This document shows positions 19,950 through 32,617 of a DNA stretch of 64,000 nucleotides, in pieces. The notes beneath the pieces were generated by a model. The model saw nothing but the letters and a program-made list of their open reading frames with translations, ran no database searches and was not told where the DNA came from. The translations under genes were made by a program, and so were the position numbers. Within the stretch, counting starts at the first letter, position 1. Each line of letters begins with the position of its first letter. Where the stretch lies: contig JAZHRO010000026.1 in the NCBI GenBank assembly GCA_037157565.1, positions 32,168,501 to 32,232,500 on the forward strand. The letters are read 5' to 3'. This DNA is from Thalassia testudinum (lineage: Eukaryota > Streptophyta > Magnoliopsida > Alismatales > Hydrocharitaceae).

Positions 19950-22640
19950 TGTTATGAACGCACGCTCCAGACGTCTTTTAAGACGTCTGGGAGGTGGCCT
20001 AGACGTCGGACCAGACGTCTGGAATCACCTCCAGACGTCTGATAAGACGTCTGGGATCATTTACAGACGTCTGTAAATCGGTTATTTTGGCACGATTGTT
20101 TCGTCGCGGAAATACCCTCTCCCTCTTTTTCCCTCTCCCTCCTGCGCCCTCTGTCGTGCTCTCTCTCTCCTCCTCGCGCGGCCTTAAAAGGCCACACCCT
20201 CTCCCTCACTCCCGTCACCTCCGTCTCCTTCCTTTTCTCCTTCCAGCCAGTGCGCGAGAGCGAGCGCGAGGGTGAGCGGCGGCGGCGACAGCCGCGGCGG
20301 GTGCGGGAGGAGGTGCTGCGCGGGGGAGGAGGCGTCGGCCGTGAGGGCTCGAGCCTGCCGGGGCAGCGGGAGCCGGCCGGTGGGGGCGCAGCGGGCGCAG
20401 AGCGACGCGGGAGGCCTGCTGCAGCTCGAGCAGCAGGCGAAGCACTCGCAGCGCGACCGGGCGTCGCGAGCGGAGGGCGAGTCGCGCCCTGGCTCTGGAA
20501 ACTTTTCCAGAATTAGACGTCGGGGATGATAGCCAAACGAAGGGAACAACGTCTGGAAGACTGTCCAGACGTTTGAAAGGTGAGTTTTTCCGCCTTCTTC
20601 CTTCCCTTCGATTGACCGTACTAAAAGAGAGAGGAAATGGGTACGCGCAGGGTCGGAGATTCGCATCCAACGCGAATCAGACGTCTGGCTGCAGTGCCAG
20701 ACGGCGGGAACGACTTCCAGACGTCCTAGGTGACCATCGGACGTCTGGGAACTAGGCCAGACGCCCCCGCAGGCTTCTGGACGTCTGAGAGCCCGCGCAG
20801 AGCGAGGTAATTCCTTGATCCACTTTTTAAGACGTCTGGAAGAAGTTCCAGATGTCTGATTTTGCACTGTTTCGTCGTTTTTGACCCGTTTCGGGCCCGT
20901 TCGGGCTCCGTTTTCCACGTTTCGAGTTGCGTTCTTTTCGGAATAACATCCTCTACCTGTCTACAATAGTTGTATATTGTTTTGAGAAGTTCCTTGTGTT
21001 TGATCCTTGTGATAGGACCCCGTTCCGTTGCAGTCTCGGGGGTTGCGGAGGCACGCGGGATTCCCGACCACGCCCCCAGTTCGTCTGTTGTAACCGGTAG
21101 AGTGGCTTTAAGTATAATCCGTTAAATTATGAAACCATAAATAGAACCTAGGACATTGCATGAATCCTAGGAATGAGAAATAGATTGAATGGTAGATTCC
21201 TAGGGTGTTGCATGAATCCTAGGGCTGGAAAACTAGATTGTATGATAGATCCTAGGATATGGCATGAATCCTAGGACGGGAAAACTAGTGGAATGTATGA
21301 ATACTGTAGTCTTGGAAAATGTGGAAAGGAAATAATAGCTGCCTGTGAATTGAATTAACAGCTGCCTGTTATGAATAAATGAACATGATTAAGAATATGG
21401 GATGTATGAACGTGAAACTGGAATGGTGAAACTGGAATGTCCTGAGTTAAAGAGCTGGAACCCTACGGGGATTTAGGAGTAGAACTCCTGGAAAGTGAAT
21501 GGAATAGAATTGGGGAAGTGAGTTGGCCCTTGAGTACGGAGTACCAAGGAGAGCGACTGTCCCCCCCTGTTTAGTGCAGAGCGGAGCCAGCCGCCCCAGG
21601 GACCCGGGGTTAGGACTGGCCACTCTGTACTGACTTGCTAGCCCTCATGTACGTAGTACCGAGGAGAGCTACTAGTGTAGGGAGGTACTAGCTACCCCAC
21701 GGGCCCCGGGGTTCTGCTAGCCTCCCACACCGACTTGTTAGGCCCACTGGGGCAAACCAGGGTAGTCAGGCGAGGGTGCGCGGACTGTGGAGGATCGAGG
21801 CCCCTGTTTGGTTACTGTGGAGGGGTTGGACCCCTGTTACTGAGAGGGCTCTGCCCTGTACTGATTCCGTGCTGTGCTTTGGGCACACCTGTTAACGGAA
21901 ATGACTGACTGCGTGCCAGTGCGGGTTAGCTACCCGTGCGTTTACCGCACGTGCCGTAGTCACCGTTACGTCTGTCAGTGACCTTGGGGTGGTTGACTGA
22001 GAGTAGGATCACCACGGGGGACTCTCCCGGCCAGGAGAGCACCACGTGCTACTTCTACTGCTCGGAAAAGACTGCAATCAAGATCGTTCCCACGAGGAAC
22101 ATTCGAGATCAAGTGAAGGATCCGAGAAATAGATAAATTGTGAAACAATAGAAAGACGTAAATAATGGAAGAAAGAAAATTAAACAGCTACTGTACACTT
22201 TACTGTTTCTTTAGTTTAGCTACCACTCTACTCAGCGTTTTGCTGACATGTTACACTCGTTACCTTTCAGGACCAGGTGTTGAGCAGCCAGGGTCAGCGG
22301 CTGCAGAGGACGCTGGGCCGAATAGGGTCCAGTAGAGTTACCACTGTTCTCTTGTACCTCTTTTTGTTCCGTTATAGTGAGTAGTTCTTGTTTCAGCTGT
22401 ACTTTTCTTTTCCTGCAGTTCATATTATGTTATGAATGTTGTTCTACTGTTGTGGTAGTATATACTGTAGTGGTTTCTTTCCTTACTGCTGTATTCCCTT
22501 ACTGTTAGTTATATTCATGCTGAATGTGGTTTATTTTACTGCTCTTTTGGTTACTTCCTCGTTGGACGACTAGGTCTTGGGATTAGTCGAGTCGGTCCGG
22601 TTCTCGTGTCTCGTAGGGACTTGGGAATCGGGTCGTTACA
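19950..22640 (+). repeat. 3' LTR of element A
   Basis: 2691 bp, collinear with the 5' LTR. It lacks 22 bp present at about 13024-13045 and has many CpG-type transitions (compare 20870-20935 with 13801-13862). It ends TTACA at 22640, followed by the CCCTT target duplication. A TATA-like box lies at 20183. Confidence 0.92.
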
Positions 22641-25600
22641 CCCTTACACTGCCACAGCCGCGCCCTTGCAAGCACAAGGCAGTCTTCCACCACGCGCCTA
22701 CATCTGCATCCTTGTGCGCATCAACACCCTCGCCATCCTACCCTCACCGCACTGCCACAGCCGCGCCCTTGCACTACCACAACCGCGCCCTGCAAGCACC
22801 GCACCATCCTCTCCACCACCCGTGCACGCGTGTGCAGGCGCCCCCCCTCATCGCGCAGCACCCTCACAACTCGCAAAGGCGCACACTGCAAACCACACTA
22901 CCCCTCTTCAACATCTTCTTCCTCTCCAGCAGCCCTGCAAGTACCCAAACCACCACCCACAGCAGTGCGCCCACAGCAGCCACACGCCTGCAGGCAGTGC
23001 AGCGTAGCCACATGCGCCCGCGCGCAAGAGCCAGAGCAGCCACGCGCGCCCGCGTGCCACAACCATAGCAGTCGTGCAGCCATTTGCCACCGGCACTCCT
23101 CTCCGCCAGCCGGCCACCTCCGACCGATGCATCACCACCATCACGTAGCCCTCGTCGAGACGTGCCTTCCCGCAATGTAGCTCCTCCCACGAAGCCTCCT
23201 CGTGCGCGCAAGGAAGAGAGAGGAGAAATCCTCTGTTTTCTCCTCAATTAAAATTTACATTGCATGCCATTGCCATTTAGATATTATTATTTTATTTAGG
23301 CCACATTGCATGGATGCACTTATAGTTTCTTGAATTTACTTCACTTGTGTTAGTGCATCATTCTACATTGAAATTCAAATCAGATTTGCATGCAAATAAA
23401 ATTTACATGATATGCCATTACACATGCATCATATACATATTTTTGGGATCTTAATTCCTTATGTGAAAATTGCATAAATAACCTTGAACTTTTAAGGAAA
23501 TTGCAAGCTCCATTTAGAGTAGTATATTCCTCGCATTGAAGTTGCAAGGTTGTCTGCAAATAGCATCATCCTCTACTCGTGAATTTATTGGTTCTATTCC
23601 TCCCTGTGGATGCGACATTTTTATTGTGGTTAAATTTGATATTTATTTTTGATTGAGATATTTTCCACCACATAAAACACAATGACATATCATTCTATTG
23701 CTATTTTAATTAAGTGAAAATCTCTACATCAACCTCGATTTTCGAGCCACCTACCCTCTCCCATTCCCTCCCTGCAACACACACCAGCACCTTCCTTTCC
23801 CCCTCCCTTCCATGTACTCCCTACCTGCACAAGGAGCTCCAACTGTGGGAGCTTGAGTGTGCAAAGAGGAGCTTGGACGAGCTAACGATAGGGCTTGGAG
23901 GGAGGGCGTATGTGCGAAGTTGAGGGAGTGCCATTGCTGCTGCAACTCCTGGTGTGGGGGGGTGATTTTGCGATGAGAAGAAGGCTCGTGAACGGTTCTG
24001 CAGAGTCATTTTTTCGTAGAACTAGACGTCGAGGGAGTCTAACAGACGTCTGGAGCTATCACCGGACATCTGATACTGCGCAAAATCTGAGGTAACACCC
24101 TGTTCAAGACTTGTATGCATTTTTTGGGTTTTCTACTATGCCCAAACTGAACACGTTGGTGTGAGTGTACTGCACATAGCGTGGGCACTTTCCCCGAGGA
24201 GAGGAAGGCTTGCGAAGTGCTTTGGGAGAAATTCTCTCCGTAGATCAAACATCTGTATCTCTCAATTGACGTCTGACCGAACGTCCAAACGTAGCACCAG
24301 ACGTCCAATAAAGCATATTCAAACGGTAAGGTCCTGTCCGCATGTATATTTCGTACGTGTTGTCTGCGAGTGATTATACATCACTGTATGCATGTAGGGT
24401 CGTTGGGAAGAGGCACAGGCGCGGCTCCCCAGATACTTTAGGATGTCTGGACGTCTCTTTAGATGGCTGATACCCATCCCAGACATCCGAGTACACTGCC
24501 AGACGTCTAGAAGGACCCCCGGCCGACCGTAAGGGGTTTTAGACATCTGATTTTAGCGCAGAACACAAGGTGAGCATTCTGGTGTCGTTTAAGATGTTTG
24601 GAAGCTATTCCAAACGTCTGATATCAACAGGTTTGGAATATTCTAGGTATCAGGCGGCCGGTCCAGGCTGGTCCGGTTCGGATGAACTGGGAAGTGTGTT
24701 TGGGCTAGTTCAGGTCCCAAATGAGGTACCATTGGCTTTCTGTCAGATTTTCCAATGTGATGGAGCTTTGTTCTAATTGTTTTGAGTGCATTCCTGTCAT
24801 GTGAGATGTTAGTAATGTGTGGGTTGACCGTTCGTGATATGCACGAGACCTGCAGAGGCTACGAGATCCGTCATTTGTGCCCCCACATCTCCCAGTTACA
24901 TTAGTAGAGTGGTTTTGCTATACCCTGTGAATTACATAATTGAAGTACATGTTACATTAGAACTATTGATTGAACCCTTAGGATGTGCAATGAACCTGAG
25001 GGCTAAGATAGAGGAATATGCATTATTTGAGTGCTTAATCTATTGTGATGTTTCCTGAACGCGGTAAATCATGAGCTGCCTATTTATAGTTATTGAACCA
25101 TGACTTAAACTGAAATACATGTTGTATCATGTATAATTAATTACTGAGATAATTGCCGGATTGTAAAACCATGAGCTACCTGTTATGTGTTTAATTAATC
25201 ATGACATGAATATAGATATATGGATGCTACGGAAATAAGGAAATCTATGCATGAACCCTACAGAGAATTTGAAAGGAAACTGAACTGTGATGTGAAAAAT
25301 ATGTGGAATGATGGAACTTGTTGCCTATGAGCGGTTGCTCGGACTTGGTAAGGGAACTGAGTTGGCCCTCGTGTACATGATACCGAGGAGAGCAACTGTC
25401 CATTAATATGGAAGCGAGCTGGCCCTCGTGTACGTGGTACCAAGGAGAGCTACTGTTCCTTTTGTGTAGGGGGAGCTAACCACCCCATGGGGCCAGGGGT
25501 TAGTACTGGTCCCTCTACACCGACTCCTATTGAGGCCCACTAGGCAAACTAGGATAGTCGGCGAGGGTACGCAAACTGTTGAGGGGTGAGACCCCTATTC

Positions 25601-26436
25601 TGTTCTGTGTTGTACATTTGGGCGTACCTGCTAGCGAAAATGATTGACTGCATGCTAGTGCGGGGTAGCTACCTGTGCGCTTATCGCGCATGCCGTAGTC
25701 ACCGCTACGTCACGACCGTGACCTCGGGGTGGTAGACCAGGTGTAGGACTACCACGGGGTGCTCTCCTGGCCAAGAGAGTGCCACGTGTACATCCTGCAT
25801 CGTAAGAAAAACTGCAATTAAGATCGTTCCCTTAGGGAACAGGAAGATTAAGAGACACTGTGGATCTTTGTTAGAGAACCGACTCATGAACACTTAGTAG
25901 TTAAATTAACTGTATGATTGGATAATTAGATAAATGCATGCATAAAACTACTATTCTTTACTATCTTTAAGTGCTATAATTGCTTTAAATATACCACTCT
26001 ACTCAGTGTTAGCTAACCACCGTCATATATAATTGTGTACAAGTCAGGGAGTTGAGCAGCCAGAACTATCGGCTGCAGAGAGTGCTAGGCCCAGTCGAGT
26101 CCAGCCATAGTTCTACTTGTTCCTTTCCATTTCCACTACTTTCTATCGTTAGTGAATACTTCTATTTTATGTTAACAACTATTATCATTATGCCTTTTTG
26201 CCTTAGTTGTGATGGTTAGTGACTATGTTTTCTACCTATGGCTTGGTATCATTCTGGAATCTAATTTATATTTCCACTGTTGGCTTTATTTAAATTGCTT
26301 AGCTACTTGCATCGTGGTTTGTGGTTTGTTTCGTACATTTGGGATAGTCTCTCATTGGACGACTAGATCTTGGGGTTAGTCGAGGTGAGTCATACACAAG
26401 TTCCCAGAGAGGCCGGATTCGAGTCGTAATAATTAG

Positions 26437-26823
26437 AAAATTGGAGTCTACTTTCACCAACTTCTTGTAGGCCTCATCTGATTCAGAGTATCATCGCCAT
26501 TAGATCTCCTGGGATAAGATTTCAAAGCCTTGAGATTTTTAGGGCTTGGGTATAAGGGATCTCTCTTTCTTCATCAAAGCCCTCAAAATGAAATGTGCTT
26601 GAAATATAATTTTTGGGGATTCTTTGTCTAGCAAACTCATTAATGATTTATATGGAGTTTACGACAATGGTCATGTTCCTACTGGGCTTCAAACTCTTAG
26701 GGTGGTCTACCTTGAAATGAGACCGCACATCCGTTGGGAATTGCATGAAGGAAAATTCTATTTTTGGGTGGATGCTTGGATTAGGGTCTCTCCTTTGAGA
26801 GATTTTCTTCTCCTGCCATCTAT
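26437..26823 (+). pseudogene. LINE-2 piece 3: RT connection region
   Basis: Immediately after the ATTAG duplication the LINE reading resumes with KLESTFTNFL, followed by degraded RDLSL.IKALKMK and SSKLINDLYGVYD, then IRWELHEGKFYFWVDAWI, the plant LINE 'W.I.NG..I.FWxDxW' signature. It directly continues piece 2. It ends at PSI near 26823, where the SIRE-like LTR inserted. Confidence 0.75.
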
Positions 26824-27114
26824 TGGTGATAAAGCACCACGATCATTAATTTTGATGATAACAAAACATGTTATATTTAACATTATATTTGGAGATGTAT
26901 GTTTCAAGCTTAAGGTTGGACGAAGCTTGATGAAAGCTTAAGATCAAGTTCTATGGAAGATAGAAGGAGATGAGGAGATAGAAGAGATGTAATTAGATTA
27001 GTTTTGTTTCATTTTTAGAATGTAAATGAACCTTGAATTATCCTTAGGATTCTTTTAGAGTCTTCCTATTCTCATTCTTCTAATTCAGCATACAAGTCCT
27101 TATTTCTGATTGAT

Positions 27115-27310
27115 TTTTCAAACGTCCTATGATTCCTTTAGACGTCTGAGTCTGCTTGGTCAGATGTTCGATATACTTCTTCAGACGTCTAAGATCCTGT
27201 CCAGAACTTAGATTTTTGTCCAGAATTTTCAACCTATGTCACCTAGGATTTCAGACGTCTGTGATCCACTTCAGACATCTAATATTGTCTTTCGGATGCC
27301 TTTTTCAGTT
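27115..27310. repeat. CAGACGTCTG-type array in SIRE-like LTR
   Basis: Units counted from about 27119 have spacings of 20, 22, 21, 20 and 19 bp; later units near 27253 are 20 and 21 apart. Intact CAGACGTCTG is mixed with CAGATGTTCG and CAGACATCT variants. The array continues past the nested LTR at 30048-30540. Confidence 0.8.
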
Positions 27311-27358
27311 TTTGATATCTCTTTAACTCAATTGAACAATGGTCATAATAGTTCCTGT

Positions 27359-30047
27359 TGTAACGACCCGATTTCCGAATCCCTACGAGACACGAGAATC
27401 GGACCGACTCAACTAATCCCAAGACCTAGTCGTCCAACGAGAAAGTAACCAAAAGAGCAGTAAAATAAACCACATTCAGCATGAATATAATTAGCAGTAA
27501 CAAAATACAGCAGTAAGAAAAGGAAATACTACAGTATGCACCACCACAACAAAAGGGGAATAAACATGTACATAACATAAAGTTTCGATAATTAAAGTAC
27601 AGGGAGTAACAAAGAAAACTACTCACTATAGTGGAAGAAAAGTACAGAAAGCACAACAGGTAACCCTACTGGACCCTACTAGGCCCAGCGTCCTCTGCAG
27701 CCGCTGACCCTGGCTGCTCAACACCAGGTCCTGAAAAGTAACGGGGGTAACACGTCAGCGAAACGCTGAGTAGAGTAGCAACTAAAAGCTAAAGAAGCAG
27801 TAGAGTGTACAGTAGCTGTTATATTTTTACTTTCTTTATTTACGTCTTTCTATTATTTCACGATTGATTTATTTCTCAGATCCTTCACTTGATCTCGAAT
27901 GTTCCTCGTGGGAACGATCTTGATTGCAGTCTTTTCCGAAAAGTATAAGTAACACGTGGTGCTCTCCTGGCCGGAAGAGTCCCCCGTGGTGGTCCTACCC
28001 TCAGTCAACCACCCCAAGGTCGCTGACAGACGTAACGGTGACTACGGCACGCTCGATAAGCGCACGGGTAGCTACCCCGCACTGGCATGCGGTCAGTCAT
28101 TTCCATTAACGGGTGCGCTCAAAACATAGCAAGGAACCAGTATAGGGCAGAGCCCTCTCAGTAACAGGGGTCCAACCCCTCCACAGTCCGCGCACCCTCA
28201 CTTGACTACCCTGGTTTGCCCAGTGGGCCTAACAAGTCGGTGTAGGAGGCTAGCAGAACCCCGGGGCCCGTGGGGTAGCTAGTGCTCTCCCTACACTAGT
28301 AGCTCTCCTCGGTACTGCGTACGCGAGGGCCAGCAAGTCGGCGTACAGTGGCCAAACCCACCCCGGTCTCAACCTGAGGGCGGCAAGCTCCCCTCTACAC
28401 TAAGAGGTAATGTGTGCTCTCTTTAGTACCACGTACCCGAGAGACAACACACTTCCACGTTTTACTTTCTCAGTTCCCTTCTATTCTCTTTTCCAGGAGT
28501 TCTACTCATAATTCCCCGTAGGGTTCGTGTTCTTTTTGTTTGGCCATTTTAGGTTTCACCGTTCCAGTTTTACGTTCATACAACCCATATTCTCAATCAT
28601 ATTTATTCATTCATAACGGGCAGCTATTAAATCAATTTACAGGCAGCTATTATTTCCTTTCCACTTTTTCAAGACTGCAATATTTATATATTCCACTAGT
28701 TTTCCAGTCCTAGGATTCACGTCGTACCCTAGGATCTATCATTCGATCTAGTTTTTCAGTCCTAGGATTCATGCAATGCCTTAGGATCTATCATTCAATC
28801 TAGTTTCTTAGTCCTAGGGTTCATGCAATGCCCTAGACTATATTAATTATTCCACATTTATAACAAATTATGTTAAATAAAATAAAAGCCACTCTACCAG
28901 CGAAATCGGGAGTACTGGGGGCGTGGTCAGCAATCCCGCGCGCCTCTACAACCCCCAAGACTGCAACGGAACGGGATCCTAACACAAGGATCAATCATAA
29001 GGAGTTTCTCAGAATGGTGTACAATCACTGTAAACGGGTAGAGGAATTTATTCTGGAAAGAACGAAACTCGAAACGCGGAAAACGAACTCCGAACGGGCC
29101 CTAAACGGGTCAAAAATGACGAAACTGTCCAAAATCAGATGTCTGGAACCTCTTCCAGACGTCTTAAAAGGTGGGTCAGGTCGTACCTCAGTTCTGCATA
29201 GTCCTTCAGACGTCCAGAAGCCTGCTGGGATGTCTGGCTTGGTTTCCAGACGTCCGATTGTCTCCCCGGACGTCTGGAGGTTCTCTCCGTCGTCTGGCAC
29301 TACGGCCAGATGTCTAATTCACGTGGGATGGCGACCCTCGCGCCCTCCCGAGCAGGACCTGCGCACACAAACACCGGCTCTCAGCACGACGGAACGCAGA
29401 AGAAGTCACGGCGGACGGCTGCATGGCCGTACACGTGCAAAAAGGAGAAGATATGAAATATCTTACCTGTCAGACGTCTTGACAGTCCTCCAGACGTCTC
29501 CAACGTCGTTTGGACGTAAGTCCAGATGTCTGATTCTGGAAAAATTTCCAAAACCAGGGCCCGGTTCGCTCTCCGCCCGCGACGCACGGCCACATCACGC
29601 CCCGTCCGCCTACTGTCCGAGCTGCAGCAGCCCCTCCACGACACCCCACTCCTGCCGCTCCCCCGCCGGCCAGCTCTAGCTGCCCCGGCAAGCTCGCACC
29701 TCCGTGGTCAAGCTTCTTCTTCCTCTCGCAACACTCCCTCCCGCACGCCCACTGCAGCCACTACTGCGCCCTCGCTTGCTCGCTCGCTCGCAAGGGGAAG
29801 GAGAAGAGAAGACGGTGGAGTAGGGGTGAGGGAGAGGGGGAGTGCTCTTATAGGGCAGCCGCGGGAAGAGAGAGAAGGAAAGCGGTGCCTACAGGGAGAG
29901 AAAACGAAGGCTGCGGGTTCAGTCTGCACGCGCACGCGGGCAGACGCGAAGCCGTACGCCGAAAAAATTTATTACCAGACGTCTGGGAAGGGTTCCTGAC
30001 GTCTGGCCAGACGTCTTAAACTGCTTTTGACGCCCATGATCGTAACA
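27359..30047 (-). mobile_element. Gypsy family-1 solo LTR (reverse strand)
   Basis: 2689 bp from TGTAACGACCCG (27359) to GATCGTAACA (30047), collinear with the LTRs of elements A and B read on the minus strand. The flanks CCTGT (27354-27358) and CCTAT (30048-30052) match at four of five bases, and the difference is a transition. No internal sequence is present. Open frames on the plus strand (28870-29999) run through the palindrome array and GC-rich leader and are not genes. Confidence 0.85.
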
Positions 30048-30637
30048 CCTATCTTTCAAACGTCTTCTGTCTTCTTCAGACGTCTGGAAATGACCAACGT
30101 TCACTTTCTATCCAATGATCAAATTGATCGCAATTGATTATGTCAGTTTCTCTTTTGTTTTTGGAACGTTGTAAGCCATCTGACGACCTTGCATTTATTC
30201 AAACATCTAATGATTCTTTTTAAGACGTCTAACCTTTTGTCCAGACATCCAATAAGATGTCAGATCATTTGTCTTTAGATCCCTATTTGGATCCGATCTC
30301 ATTCCATGAACGATCACTTTAACCCTGAGGCTTTTTCAGACGTCCTATTTTATTTTCAGACGTCTGAAACTATCTGTTCAAAAGTCTCTTTTTGTTCAGA
30401 CGTCCCTGTATCCAATCTTGAGAAATCCAGTAACGACTACTTTCTCACTGTAGTTATTCAAATGTCTAGCTTTATTCTCAGATGTCTGAAATGACTCCTT
30501 CAGACTTCTATCTTGCCTTTTCAGACGTCTAATCCAGTTAGACTTTAAGTAATTGCTTTGTGGCCGTTCCACCTTAATTTGTTCCATTCCAATTCAAATC
30601 CCAACGACTACCTAGGCTTAAATCTAACCTCCTACAG

Positions 30638-30647
30638 CTATATATAC
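30638..30647 (+). promoter_or_regulatory. TATA box of SIRE-like LTR
   Basis: CTATATATAC, roughly 100 bp after the last array unit and followed by an AT-rich leader. Confidence 0.5.
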
Positions 30648-31344
30648 CCACCAAGGATTGCTTTAAGCCTACACATATATAAAAAAGAAATATACTAGTG
30701 CCAAATACTTTCTATTATCATATTCTAAGCTTTCTAAAGCTATTGTGCTCCATTGTGCTCTTTTGTTCTTAGAGATTCTTGAGAGCAACATCACTCCAAC
30801 TCTAATTTTCTGCATCAAATAGGTTTGCAAAGGGAGTATCTTAACCTACTTTATATTCTATATCTTTCAAGGCTTTTAGGATTGTTTACATTATTTCCTT
30901 TTGTTAGTTTATTTGGGTGCTCGAGCTGTAGGTTTCATGTTTCCTCTTAGTAGAGGGGTTAAACTCTCCTTGGGGGTTGCCCAGGAGAGGGGAATTATTT
31001 TTTAGGAACACCACCCTCGGATTTATGATGTGGATTAGTGATTCCTACTTGAGTAGGGGCAAAATCCTAGAATGGGAGATCTAGGTAGAGATTTTTCCAG
31101 CAAGGATTTCCTCTCTAAATACCTGTGTTCTTGTTGCGATTGTTTGAATTTAATTTTGTTAAACAATTCAACCCCCCTTCTTATGCCACTAACACCATCT
31201 CGGTTAGGGACATGATTCCTAGCTAGGGGGATTCCAGTTTATTGACTTATATCCATGCCTCCATCATGTCGAATGTTGATGATGCTTCTATTGACTCTCT
31301 CAAAGATGCTCCTATTTGGAAACTTCAATGTCACCTCATCTTAT

Positions 31345-31640
31345 TATCTTAATTTTAGGAACTGCCATGTGGACCATGTGGCCAAAAACATATGGCAATT
31401 AAAACTTCCATTACATATTCTCTTTAAGTTCCTAGCAAATTTTGAAGAAGATCTCTACAAATGATGATGTTCTTAAGTTGGGTATCTACCTCCCCTCTCA
31501 ATGTTATTGTTGTCCCCCTTCTCCTTCCATTGAAAATGTTGAACATCTTTTTACCCATAGTCAGGTGGTTCTTATGATCTCAAAATGTGTTACGGAAAAT
31601 TGCATTACCTTTGTTGATCCTTGTTATTATCGGAATATTT
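31345..31640 (+). pseudogene. LINE-2 zf-RVT domain remnant
   Basis: KNIWQLKLPLHILFKFL matches the 'WxxKxPxKxxxFLW' start of zf-RVT. After a frame change LGIYLPSQCYCCPPSPSIENVEHLFTHS gives a C-x2-C...H-x3-H-like zinc motif. The frame is shifted near 31440. Confidence 0.7.
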
Positions 31641-31796
31641 TGAGAGAGGAGTAACATTCGCTCAAAGAAAAACAATTATAGCTCCTATATGCTTTATTTG
31701 GTTCAATATGGTGCCTTAGAAACAAAATTAAACACTACTATACCTTTAAGAAGATCCCTTATTATCTGAGACATAAATGGCATATGTTCGAGATGC

Positions 31797-32323
31797 CCAA
31801 TTGGTTTAAAAATCAAAGGCCCACCACTTTTACATTAAGCTGGGTTTGTCCAACCTCTGGTTTTAAAGCCAATATCACTATTTCGCTTAATGGAACTTAC
31901 ACTTGTATCAGTTGGGTCATCCTTTATGGGGACTTCATTCAAGGTGCTGCTACTTGAGTTAGTCGAATCAAGCACAAAATTGCGCTTATGCATGCAAATT
32001 TGCATTCTCTTCGGACTATTGCTTCTACTGGGATTCCCTTTCAAATTAAAGTTGACTCCACGCTTTTATACTATTGCTGGAATGGGAAGGTGTCAGTACC
32101 TTGGTCAACTAAAAGGGACTTTGGCTGCATTCACTCAAGGAGGTTGCAGATTCAAAGTTTATCCTTTGTGCACACATCTGTTAACATGTTGGCTCATAGA
32201 ATGGCAAACCTAGGGATAGACAATTGGAAGATTTTTACCAACTACAAGGATCTTAACCGACACGGTAAGGGGATTATCCATCTTGGCATAATTCAAATGC
32301 CTTACATCATTCCAGGCAATTAG
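31797..32323 (+). pseudogene. LINE-2 RNase H-like domain remnant
   Basis: WVCPTSGFKANITISLNG resembles the first strand of the plant LINE RNase H ('WxxPxxGxxKxNxDG'), with the catalytic Asp apparently replaced. IALMHANLHSLRTIASTGIPFQIKVDS and FVHTSVNMLAHRMANLGI correspond to the middle helices and the C-terminal 'HxxREANxxADxLA' region. A TGA near 31957 interrupts it. The role would be removal of RNA during target-primed synthesis. Confidence 0.65.
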
Positions 32324-32617
32324 TATACTTTCTTTAGGGGCTGCCTTGGCTCTGAGATGCTTTTATCCTTCTAATCGATTTTGATTCGCTTCTTTTTGGT
32401 TGTGGGCTTTTTCTATCTGGTCGTCTCTTTTTTGCTAGGTTGTTTATTTTTTCATGTAATTTTGGTTAATTTATCCTTTTGTATTAAGTCACTAGTCGTG
32501 ATCCAACCATTTTTTTGTAATAGATAAGTTTTGATCTAATCCTCCTGCTTCTTTTTGAAAGCATCCAGAGAGTGGGAGATAAATAAGATTTACTCTCGTA
32601 TTTTATTAAAGAAAAAA

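Larger units (their letters stand above)
12866..22640 (+). mobile_element. Element A: complete Tekay-like chromovirus (gypsy family 1)
   Basis: Two LTRs (12866-15578 and 19950-22640) flank a PBS, a shortened gag, and a pol with protease, RT, RNase H, integrase and chromodomain. CCCTT lies on both sides (12861-12865 and 22641-22645). The LTRs are visibly more diverged than those of element B, and the 3' copy lacks 22 bp near 20107. Six in-frame stops and a gag deletion make it non-autonomous. The pol order PR-RT-RH-INT-chromodomain and the integrase sequence place it near Tekay/Del. Confidence 0.93.
12177..23731 (+). mobile_element. Tat/Athila-like solo LTR containing element A
   Basis: It begins TGATGAGCCCATTTTAATGG, a start typical of plant Tat-type LTRs, and ends CTACATCA, giving the inverted termini TGATG/CATCA. 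The flanks GCCTC (12172-12176) and ACCTC (23732-23736) agree at four of five bases. A TCCCTGTGGATGCGAC block (about 23602-23618) is the 3'-end block of this LTR type. Its own DNA is 12177-12865 and 22646-23731, about 1.8 kb. No coding region belongs to it. Confidence 0.7.
11975..26431 (+). mobile_element. Gypsy family-2 solo LTR with two nested insertions
   Basis: It starts TGAAATGACCC (11975), like the solo LTR at 35787, and ends GAGTCGTAATA (26431), a mutated form of the usual ...CATAACA/CATGACA end. ATTAG lies on both sides (11970-11974 and 26432-26436), a 5-bp target duplication. The LTR's own DNA is only 11975-12176 and 23737-26431 (about 2.9 kb); the rest is the Tat-like LTR and element A. 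The ACGTCT array, the GTACGTGGTACC hairpin blocks and TTGGACGACTAGATCTTGG near the end are all family features. No internal region remains. Confidence 0.85.
26824..31197 (+). mobile_element. SIRE-like copia solo LTR with nested family-1 LTR
   Basis: It starts TGGTGATAAAGCACC, then TTAATTTTGATGATAACAAA, a common SIRE/Maximus LTR opening. It ends CAACCCCCCTTCTTATGCCAC...AACACCA, the typical 3' end of that lineage. The flanks TCTAT and TCTCG agree only in the first three bases. Its own DNA is 26824-27358 and 30048-31197 (about 1.7 kb). It has a CAGACGTCTG array before a TATA box at 30638. No gag or pol remains. Confidence 0.75.
31198..32617 (+). mobile_element. LINE-2, piece 4 of 4 (zf-RVT, RNase H, 3' end)
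   Basis: The LINE resumes after the SIRE-like LTR and runs to TTTATTAAAGAAAAAA (about 32602-32617), the 3' A-rich end. The host TTGTAATACAA array then continues at 32618, showing that the LINE was inserted in it. The 3' UTR (32324-32600) is T-rich. Confidence 0.75.

Noticed and set aside
22577..23247. Overlapping Pro/His/Ala-rich frames
   Set aside because: C/A-rich leader of the Tat-like LTR; the frames cross the element A junction at 22640, so no single gene can be present.
28870..29679. 269-codon open frame
   Set aside because: It lies in the reverse-strand family-1 solo LTR and passes through the same array and leader, with no domain.
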